From assembly GCF_034006445.1 (NCBI RefSeq), contig NZ_JAVESS010000002.1:186001-250000 (forward strand): DNA of 64,000 nucleotides. Direction: 5' to 3'. The notes beneath the pieces were generated by a model, which was not told the DNA's origin, did no database searches, and saw only the letters and a program-made list of their open reading frames with translations. How positions within the stretch are numbered: the stretch's first letter is position 1; each line of letters opens with the position of its first letter. Below, piece after piece: positions 57,729 through 64,000 of this stretch. The DNA is from Desulfovibrio sp. Its GTDB lineage: Bacteria > Desulfobacterota > Desulfovibrionia > Desulfovibrionales > Desulfovibrionaceae. Made by a program: the position numbers and the translations under genes.

Positions 57729-57762
57729 TACCCGCCGCCTTTTGCCCCCCATAAGGAAGACC

Positions 57763-60636
57763 ATGCGTTCCCTTCTGCCGCTTTTGCCCAAACCCAGCCG
57801 TTATGCCGGCATTGAAGACAACGTCTGCCGAAAAGACCCGCAAAACGTGCGTTTGCGTGTGGCTCTGGCCTTTCCTGATACCTATGACGTCGGCATGTCC
57901 TATCTGGGGCAAAAAATTCTGTACAATATCGTCAACAGCCGACCCCACTGGTGGGCTGAACGGGTCATGGCTCCGGAACGCGAGGCAGGCGATATCCTGC
58001 GCGCCCACAATACGCCCCTGGCCACGCTGGAATCTGACACCCCACTGGGGCAGACCCATTGCCTGAGTTTTTCCATCACGCATGAGCTTTGTTATACCAA
58101 CGTCCTCTACATGCTTGATCTGGCTGGCATTCCCCTGCGCACGGCTGACCGGCCGCAGGATCTTACGGCCTGTCCTCTTGTTATTGCAGGCGGCGGCGCC
58201 CTGCTCAGCGCGGAACCCCTGACGCCCTTTATTGACATCATGGTGCTGGGCGATGGCGAAGAAAGTCTGCCTGACGTTCTTGAACTGCTTGAAAAAGCGC
58301 TGGATTCCGGCTGGACTCGTGAACGCCTGCTGCTTGAGGCCAGGCATATTCCTGGCGTATACGTGCCCTCTCTCTTCACTGCCCGGCCTGAAGCCCCCAC
58401 CGCCCCGCCCGTGCCCCTGATGGACGACTATACGCGGCCCGCCCGCCGCATCGTGGCGGATATCAACAACACCCCCTATCCCGCCAAGCAGGTGGTGCCC
58501 GTGGGGGCCGTTCACAACAGGCTGTCACTGGAAATCGCGCGCGGCTGTACGCGCGGCTGCCGCTTTTGCCACGCGGGCATGGTCTACCGCCCGGTGCGCG
58601 AGCGTTCGCTAGAGACCATCCAGACCCTGATGGACAATTGCCTCAGCGAAACCGGCTTTGACGAAATTTCTTTTCTGTCGCTCAGCACAGGCGATTTTTC
58701 AGCCCTGAAGACCCTGTGCTTCAACGCGCTGGACCGTTGCGCCCGTGAACAGATCGGCCTTTCCCTGCCGTCGCTGCGGGTGGGCTCCATTGACGACGAA
58801 ATCATCGAGCGCATGGCCGATCTGCGCCGCACCGGCTGCACGCTGGCCCCTGAGGCCGGCAGCCAGCGCCTGCGCGACGTCATCAACAAGGGCGTCACTG
58901 AAGAAGACCTGCTGCTGCATGCCCAGAAGCTGCTTGAGCACGGCTGGCGTCAGGTGAAGCTCTATTTCATGATCGGCCTGCCTACCGAAACGGACGAAGA
59001 CCTGGCCGCCATTACCGAAACGTGCCTCAAGGTTCGTGACGCCGCCGGACGCGGCAGCCCGCGCCTGCAAGTCACGGCGGCCCTTTCGCCCTTTGTGCCC
59101 AAACCCTTTACGCCCTTTCAGTGGGTGCCCCAGATCAGCCAGGAAGAGATCCAGCGGCGGGTCCATTTTGTGCGACAGCAGTTCAAGGGGGTAAAATTCC
59201 TTAAATTGCGCTGGCACGAACCCGCCATGAGCCATCTTGAAGGCATTTTGTCCCGCGCGGACCGCCGCATGGCCGATGTGGTGGAAAAGGCCTACCGCAA
59301 GGGTTCCATCTTCACCAGCTGGATGGAACACTTTGCGCTTGCTCCCTGGCTGGAAGCGCTGGAAGAATGCGGCTTGAGCGCGCAGGAATGCACGGGGGAA
59401 CGCCAACCGGGCAGCCCCCTGCCCTGGGGACATCTTGAGGCGGGCATTTCCGAGGAATTTTTGCTGCGTGAATGGCAGCGCGCCCTTGGGGAAAAAATTA
59501 CCGACGACTGCCGCTACGGGGCCTGCCGCCAATGTGGAGCCTGCGACACCAAGGCCGGGCCGTCGCGCATGCCGCACACGCCCTCGCCTGGCTGCATCGC
59601 CCCTCTGAACGGGTCTCTGGGTGAAGCAGCCCCCCACATGGAATCTTCAAATGACGCGGCCCCCCACAGCGGATCTCCAAATGGCGCGGCCAGCGCCAAC
59701 GAGGCTCCGGTGGACGCGCAGATCGCTACCACCACAGACTGCGGCCCCCTTGCGCACAACGCGCAAGAACAGTCCGCGTCGGCCAGTGCCCTGCAAGACA
59801 CGCCCCTGCCGGACAGCCACCAGCACCGCAACAGGCTTATTTTTTCGCAGCGCGACCAGCGCGCCCATCAGCCCAGCCGGGATGAAGAAGGCCGCCTGGT
59901 GTGCCGCCCGCCCGCCAGCCGCCCCCCCAAAATAACCGCAGAACTGACCGTCAAGGCGGCGCAATACCGCATCTGGCACAGCAAGGCTGGCGGCTGCGCC
60001 TACCTGAGCCAGCTGGAACTGCAAGCCGTCCTTGACCGCGCCCTGCGCCGGGCCGGTCTGCCCATGGCTTTTTCTCAGGGTTTCCACCCCATGCCGCTCA
60101 TGTCCTTTGGCCGGGCCTTGCCGGTTGGCGTGGAAAGCCGGGCGGAATGGTTTGCCCTGACCCTGCACAAGGTTCTGCCGCCGCAGGAAATCGCCGACCG
60201 CCTGAACCCTCTTCTGCCGCTGGGCATGGAAGTCGTGCGTGTTGAGTTCGTGGACAAAAGCCACCGCACCGAGCAGGCCATTGCCGAGGCTTTTTGCCTG
60301 TCTCTGCCAACCCCTGAAGAAAACAGGCAGGTTGTCCAGTGTTTTGAGGATTTTGCAGCACTGCCCGAACTGAATTTTACGCGCGACACCAAAAAAGGCC
60401 CCCGTACCGCCAATATCAGGGCCATGTTGCGGCAATGGGAACCCCTTGCGCCAGAGCAGCACGAAAATGCCCCTGAGGCCGTGACATTTGTAGCTGACTG
60501 GAGTAGTGGTTATCTGTCGCCCCTGCTTTTCGTCATGGCCATATTGCAGCCTGTGGGAATGCCTGATACTTTGCGGCCCAGGCTGAAACTGGTGAAAACT
60601 GCGCAGATATTCGCCGACGAAAAACTGTATCCATAG
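57763..60636 (+). CDS. Fused B12-binding-type radical SAM protein with C-terminal DUF2344 domain
   Basis: 957 aa. N-terminal B12-binding-like region (VALAFPDTYDVGMSYLGQKI, LVIAGGGALLSAEP), then the radical SAM core with C262, C266, C269 (GCTRGCRFCHAG) that bind the [4Fe-4S] cluster. A Cys cluster near residue 590 (YGACRQCGACD) follows, then a low-complexity linker with 30-bp DNA repeats, then a C-terminal DUF2344 domain (YRIWHSKAGGCAYLSQLELQ, MAFSQGFHPMPLMSFGRALP). The two parts are separate neighbouring genes in many bacteria. The substrate is unknown. The start ATG at 57763 has AAGGAAG upstream; a TTG at 57742 is unlikely. Confidence 0.9.
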   Translation: MRSLLPLLPKPSRYAGIEDNVCRKDPQNVRLRVALAFPDTYDVGMSYLGQKILYNIVNSRPHWWAERVMAPEREAGDILRAHNTPLATLESDTPLGQTHCLSFSITHELCYTNVLYMLDLAGIPLRTADRPQDLTACPLVIAGGGALLSAEPLTPFIDIMVLGDGEESLPDVLELLEKALDSGWTRERLLLEARHIPGVYVPSLFTARPEAPTAPPVPLMDDYTRPARRIVADINNTPYPAKQVVPVGAVHNRLSLEIARGCTRGCRFCHAGMVYRPVRERSLETIQTLMDNCLSETGFDEISFLSLSTGDFSALKTLCFNALDRCAREQIGLSLPSLRVGSIDDEIIERMADLRRTGCTLAPEAGSQRLRDVINKGVTEEDLLLHAQKLLEHGWRQVKLYFMIGLPTETDEDLAAITETCLKVRDAAGRGSPRLQVTAALSPFVPKPFTPFQWVPQISQEEIQRRVHFVRQQFKGVKFLKLRWHEPAMSHLEGILSRADRRMADVVEKAYRKGSIFTSWMEHFALAPWLEALEECGLSAQECTGERQPGSPLPWGHLEAGISEEFLLREWQRALGEKITDDCRYGACRQCGACDTKAGPSRMPHTPSPGCIAPLNGSLGEAAPHMESSNDAAPHSGSPNGAASANEAPVDAQIATTTDCGPLAHNAQEQSASASALQDTPLPDSHQHRNRLIFSQRDQRAHQPSRDEEGRLVCRPPASRPPKITAELTVKAAQYRIWHSKAGGCAYLSQLELQAVLDRALRRAGLPMAFSQGFHPMPLMSFGRALPVGVESRAEWFALTLHKVLPPQEIADRLNPLLPLGMEVVRVEFVDKSHRTEQAIAEAFCLSLPTPEENRQVVQCFEDFAALPELNFTRDTKKGPRTANIRAMLRQWEPLAPEQHENAPEAVTFVADWSSGYLSPLLFVMAILQPVGMPDTLRPRLKLVKTAQIFADEKLYP
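59626..59685 (+). repeat. Two tandem 30-bp repeats in the linker of the radical SAM protein
   Basis: Units 59626-59655 and 59656-59685 read GC(A/G)GCCCCCCACA.. to ..CAAATG(A/G)C. They encode AAPHMESSND and AAPHSGSPNG. A more degenerate unit precedes them. Confidence 0.8.
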
Positions 60637-60714
60637 GAACGGCCCCTCTTGGGGACACCAACGTCCTCTGGCTCATTATATAGGCTTTTTGTCTTTGCCC
60701 ACGGGAGAAAACAT

Positions 60715-60945
60715 ATGGCTTCCTGTATACCCTTTGCTGACGAAGAACCCTTTGCGCAGCGCGTCAAAACTCTGGCTGATGACGAACTGCTTGAAATATG
60801 GGAAGAAACTCAGCAAATCGAAAACATGATTTGTGCGGAACTGCATGCCGATTTTTCTCTGGCGCCAGACTATGAGAAAGTCATTGTGGAAGAATTGACC
60901 CTGCGTTCCAGCCGCCGCATAAATACCCGGCCCGAAGCCAAGTAG
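60715..60945 (+). CDS. 76-aa acidic protein, function unknown
   Basis: Begins MASCIPFADEEPFAQRVKTL and continues with DDELLEIWEETQQIENMICA. It is acidic and predicted helical with one or two amphipathic helices. A GGGAG box lies 7 nt before the ATG. It follows the radical SAM gene by 78 nt. The family is unknown to me. Confidence 0.72.
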   Translation: MASCIPFADEEPFAQRVKTLADDELLEIWEETQQIENMICAELHADFSLAPDYEKVIVEELTLRSSRRINTRPEAK

Positions 60946-60950
60946 GCGGG

Positions 60951-60974
60951 GCCTGCCGGAAAATCCGGGCAGGC
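60951..60974 (+). terminator. Hairpin after the 76-aa acidic protein gene
   Basis: GCCTGCCGGA / TCCGGGCAGGC stem with one bulge and an AAA loop. No T-run. Confidence 0.45.
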
Positions 60975-61148
60975 ATGGCAAAAAAATAAGCTCACAGCTT
61001 CTTTTGCAGATAGATCATGTCTTGCAAAAATATCCCCTGGCATAGTGCCATGCCCCCCATCAGGTAGACAAAGCAAAAAAGCCCCACCAGGCTTGAACTT
61101 TGAAAACATGATGAGGGTCACAGCACTAGCGGGGGATTTTCTACATAC

Positions 61149-61179
61149 AAAAAGGGCGAAAGCTCATAGCCTTCGCCCT
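61149..61179 (-). terminator. Intrinsic terminator of cheW
   Basis: AGGGCGAAGG..CTTTCGCCCT stem on the minus strand (61153-61179), then TTTTTGTATG. It lies about 25 nt after the cheW stop. Confidence 0.85.
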
Positions 61180-61203
61180 GAAAAACCTGTTGTCCCGGTG
61201 CGG

Positions 61204-61680
61204 TTATATGCCGCCGAGCATTTCCATATCGTCGTTGGAAAGCAGCTTGTCCAGATCAAGCATGATGAGCAGGCGATCCTGAAGCTTGCCAACGCCGCTG
61301 ATGTAGTCCGAATCCACTCCGGCCACCACGGGCGGCGGCGGCTCAACCGTGCTGGCGGGAATGCGCAGCACTTCGGAAACCGCGTCAACCACAAAGCCTA
61401 CAATGATATTGTTGATCTCGATGACAATGATCCGCGTGTTCTTGTCGTGCGTTTTTGACACAAGGCCAAAGCGGCGGCGCAGATCAATGATGGGGATCAC
61501 CTTTCCGCGCAAGTTGATGACACCTTCAACAAATTCGGGAGCGCGGGGTACCCTGGTGATCTCCATAGTGCGGATAATTTCCTGCACTTTCAGAATATTG
61601 ACCCCGAACTCCTCCTCACCGATGCTGAAAGTCACCAGTTGCAGAAGTTCGTCTTCCTGTTTTCTCTGATTTACATCCAT
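61204..61680 (-). CDS. cheW: Chemotaxis adaptor CheW
   Basis: 158 aa. Single CheW domain: LQLVTFSIGEEEFGVNILKV, VPRAPEFVEGVINLRGKVIP, IIDLRRRFG, VGFVVDAVSEVLRI and the C-terminal KLQDRLLIMLDLDKLL. It couples chemoreceptors to the kinase CheA. The start at 61680 has AAGGAG 7 nt upstream, so the longer frame to 61803 was dropped. No other chemotaxis gene is near; it stands alone between dsbD (131 nt upstream, same strand) and a terminator. Confidence 0.96.
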   Translation of the reverse strand: MDVNQRKQEDELLQLVTFSIGEEEFGVNILKVQEIIRTMEITRVPRAPEFVEGVINLRGKVIPIIDLRRRFGLVSKTHDKNTRIIVIEINNIIVGFVVDAVSEVLRIPASTVEPPPPVVAGVDSDYISGVGKLQDRLLIMLDLDKLLSNDDMEMLGGI

Positions 61681-61811
61681 GTGCGCTCCTTGTTGCAACC
61701 AGCCGCTCAACCTGTAAGGGCCGCTGGCATCATCAGCCTTGGGCCTGCCGATGTTTACTATAGAGCTTATCGGCAAATTGGTAAAGCTCCATAGGTCTGC
61801 CAAAAAAATCG

Positions 61812-63818
61812 CTATCTGCCAAATGCGTCGTGCATGGACTGTTCCAGACTTTCGCTGCCGTAGACATCACGCAGCACCAGAGGGGCTGTGGCCATGTCGC
61901 CAGCCGGAAAAAGCGCCGTGAGAGGAATACTCTTGCTGCCCAGGGCCTCCAGCAGACGCACGGCATAGGCATTGGCATTGGTGAGGTCAACGCGAACAAG
62001 CTCCATATTGTAACGGGCCTGCAAGCGCCGCAGGCGCTCGTCCGTCAGAACGGTAGCCTCCATAAATTTGCAGTTGGGGCACCAGTCGGCGGTGAATTCC
62101 AGCAGCATGGGTTTTTTGCCCAGGCTGGCCTCAAAGGTCTGCGGGTTGAACTCGCGCCATTGCGGCAGGGGGGCCACAGGGCGCAACACCCACATGAAAG
62201 AAGCCAGCAAAAGTCCCAGACAGGCAAACCCCACAAGCCTGCGGCGCAAAGGCGGTGCGGATATGCCGCAGTACTGCCCCCAGAGCCAGGCGCACAAGGC
62301 CACAACCAGCAGTACGCTTAACACCTGCATGTGTTTTTCCACCGGCAGGATGGAAAGCAGGTACAGCGCCGTGCCCATGAGAAAAAAGCCCACGACGCGC
62401 TCAAAAATGTGCATCCAGGCTCCCGGTTTGGGCAAGATGTTCGCCAGGGCGGGCCAGATGCTGAAAAGCACGTACGGCAGGGCCATCCCGAGTCCCACGG
62501 CCCAAAAAACGACCATGACCACCATGAGGGGCTGGGTAAAGGCCCAGCCAAGCACGCCGCCCAGGAGCGGCCCACTGCAGGGCGTTGCCAGAAACGTGGA
62601 CACAAGCCCGGTAAAATACGCCTGAAGACAGGGATTTTTCGTGTGTGCTCCTGTTTTGAGGTCAATGACGGGCAGGGTGAAAACTCCAAGCATGGACAGC
62701 CCCATCAAAAACACGAGCAGCAGCATGACCAGCAGCACGGCCTGATTCTGGTACAATTGCCCCCACATGAGGTCTGCAAGGCCGAGAACAAGGGCAAGAG
62801 CGCTGAAAAGGGTCATAACGCCCGCCGCAAAGCAGAGGTTATGCTGCCTGAAATGCCTGAGGCCCTCCTTGCCGCAGCCGCCCACCATAAGCAGGCCGCT
62901 GACCTTGAATGTCAGTACAGGCAGTACGCAGGGCATGGCATTGAGCAGCAAGCCTGCCAGTATGCCAAAGAGCAGCGCCTTTCCAAGACTGGTTATCTCC
63001 ATGGATTCATTTACATACCGTGGCGTCAGGTTCACAAAATCATCCATGGGGGGCAAGGGCTTTTGCACCTGCCCTCCTTCCGCCACGGCCGGTTCATTAC
63101 CAGACCCCGCAGTCTCTCCCTGCGATGCATCAAGCCAGCGGGCTATGCCTGCAGACTTGCCAGCCCCCGGATCGCCCTCCGTTGCGTCTTGCGTATCAGC
63201 TACGGCCGGAGCCCCGCCAAAAAGCTGCACGCCCTCGGCCGCGTCGTCCGCAACAGACCGGGGCGGCTGCTTTTTCAGGCTGCGCCATTGGGCTGCCCAG
63301 GGCATGGACTCAAGAGGCTGCGTTGCCTGGGGCACCACATCCTTCACCTGCTGGCTGACGGGCATACAGTTGCGCGTGGAACACAGAAGCATGCTTATGT
63401 CCGCCGTATAGGGCTTGCCCTGGTCCTCACGGGACAAAAGCACATAGAGGGTCACCTCGCCTTCATAAACGAAAATGGTGGCCGAGGGATCATAAAAGTC
63501 GCGCTGCACCGCCCCTTGCGGATACCACACGGACTGCGGCGTCCCATCGGCGACATTGAAGCGCAGGGTGGTGGGACGTCCCGCGTCGCCGGGGTCGTGG
63601 GCGTAGGCGTGCACATCCTTGGGCAACGTAAGGCGCAGGGCGCCGACAACGGCATCACCGTCCAGAGCCGTTTCAAGGCGCGCTCCCAGCGGGTTGGCGC
63701 TTGCATGACCTGAAAAAACAAGAAGACACAAGGCCATACACAGTGGCATCAGCCACAGGGCCAAGGGGACGTTTTTTGGGTTAAAAAGCTTTTTTAAAAA
63801 AATATTGTTATTTTTCAC
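61812..63818 (-). CDS. dsbD: Thiol:disulfide interchange protein DsbD
   Basis: 668 aa. Signal peptide (PLCMALCLLVFSGHASA), a periplasmic N-terminal domain with a Cys pair (LCSTRNC), a Pro/Glu/Gly-rich linker, eight membrane segments with redox Cys in AMPCVLPVLTFKVSG and ATPCSGPLLGGVLG, and a C-terminal thioredoxin domain with C580-P-N-C583 (ADWCPNCKFME). It carries electrons from cytoplasmic thioredoxin to the periplasm, for disulfide isomerisation and cytochrome c maturation, which a cytochrome-rich Desulfovibrio needs. The start is a GTG at 63818 with an AAGAG box. An AT-rich gap separates it from the divergent tRNA-Lys. Confidence 0.96.
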   Translation of the reverse strand: MKNNNIFLKKLFNPKNVPLALWLMPLCMALCLLVFSGHASANPLGARLETALDGDAVVGALRLTLPKDVHAYAHDPGDAGRPTTLRFNVADGTPQSVWYPQGAVQRDFYDPSATIFVYEGEVTLYVLLSREDQGKPYTADISMLLCSTRNCMPVSQQVKDVVPQATQPLESMPWAAQWRSLKKQPPRSVADDAAEGVQLFGGAPAVADTQDATEGDPGAGKSAGIARWLDASQGETAGSGNEPAVAEGGQVQKPLPPMDDFVNLTPRYVNESMEITSLGKALLFGILAGLLLNAMPCVLPVLTFKVSGLLMVGGCGKEGLRHFRQHNLCFAAGVMTLFSALALVLGLADLMWGQLYQNQAVLLVMLLLVFLMGLSMLGVFTLPVIDLKTGAHTKNPCLQAYFTGLVSTFLATPCSGPLLGGVLGWAFTQPLMVVMVVFWAVGLGMALPYVLFSIWPALANILPKPGAWMHIFERVVGFFLMGTALYLLSILPVEKHMQVLSVLLVVALCAWLWGQYCGISAPPLRRRLVGFACLGLLLASFMWVLRPVAPLPQWREFNPQTFEASLGKKPMLLEFTADWCPNCKFMEATVLTDERLRRLQARYNMELVRVDLTNANAYAVRLLEALGSKSIPLTALFPAGDMATAPLVLRDVYGSESLEQSMHDAFGR

Positions 63819-63858
63819 TATATTAGCTCTTTCTTTCCAATTTTTTATTCAAACTCGC

Positions 63859-63887
63859 TTGACAGTGGGTACCCATCAGCGTAAACC
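63859..63887 (+). promoter_or_regulatory. Promoter of tRNA-Lys
   Basis: TTGACA (63859-63864), 17 nt, TAAACC (63882-63887), about 17 nt before the tRNA. Confidence 0.6.
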
Positions 63888-63903
63888 CCTTTTCACGCAA
63901 TGC

Positions 63904-63979
<76 letters not shown>

Positions 63980-64000
63980 GAAAAATCAAAGGTTCGTGGT

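Overview
The window reads as a chromosomal stretch of a sulfate-reducing deltaproteobacterium of the Desulfovibrio type, probably close to D. desulfuricans. Evidence: a periplasmic [NiFe] hydrogenase operon of the Desulfovibrio HynBA kind with its maturation protease, a sigma-54 flagellin, Desulfovibrio-like gene content, moderately high GC and short GC-rich interspersed repeats after many genes. The genus is an inference from gene families; no species assignment is possible without a search.

Layout. 1-1947: 3' part of an M16 zinc peptidase. 2516-4695: LarA-like protein and TauE/SafE permease. 4922-9726: complete branched-chain amino acid ABC operon livK-H-M-G-F. 9846-11639: stand-alone YcaO protein. 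11958-12798: rplM-rpsI. 13063-15110: HD-domain protein and an exported unknown protein. 15469-17020: AraC regulator with LysE-type exporter. 17423-20218: polA, divergent from 20311-23948, an Mla-type lipid transport operon (MlaE, MlaF, MlaD, lipoprotein), followed by an HD-GYP response regulator. 25545-26168: grpE. 26502-31611: exported unknown protein, hisD, purC, fabI and a string of microproteins. 31722-32058: tRNA-Ser with a decayed integrase end.

33095-37475: PdxA2, DUF1537 kinase and KdgT-type permease, divergent from a DeoR-family regulator, together a probable D-threonate (four-carbon acid sugar) catabolic locus. 37896-45823: MprF-like flippase, greA with a terminator in its leader, large multi-domain glycosyltransferase, AI-2E family permease and a D,D-carboxypeptidase. 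46086-47351: metY. 48278-51484: hynB, hynA and hydrogenase protease. 51627-53989: TudS-like protein, a 76-aa protein, a 54-aa membrane protein and a YeiH-type transporter. 55468-56373: flagellin. 56500-63818: rnc, small conserved proteins, a fused radical SAM protein, cheW and dsbD. 63904-63979: tRNA-Lys.

The most unusual signals are non-coding. Six copies of a G/C-rich hairpin element (A-element) all lie just 3' of a gene and all in the same orientation relative to it. Palindromic elements (B) appear inserted into two of the A-elements. A third family (C) has two copies, one of them split by a 166-bp palindrome-rich insert. Other leads are a possible selenocysteine codon in a microprotein after fabI, a likely leaderless mRNA for the Mla operon, and a terminator inside the greA leader. 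No CRISPR array, intact transposase or intact prophage was seen. Core housekeeping genes dominate; the tRNA-Ser region is the only clear scar of a mobile element.
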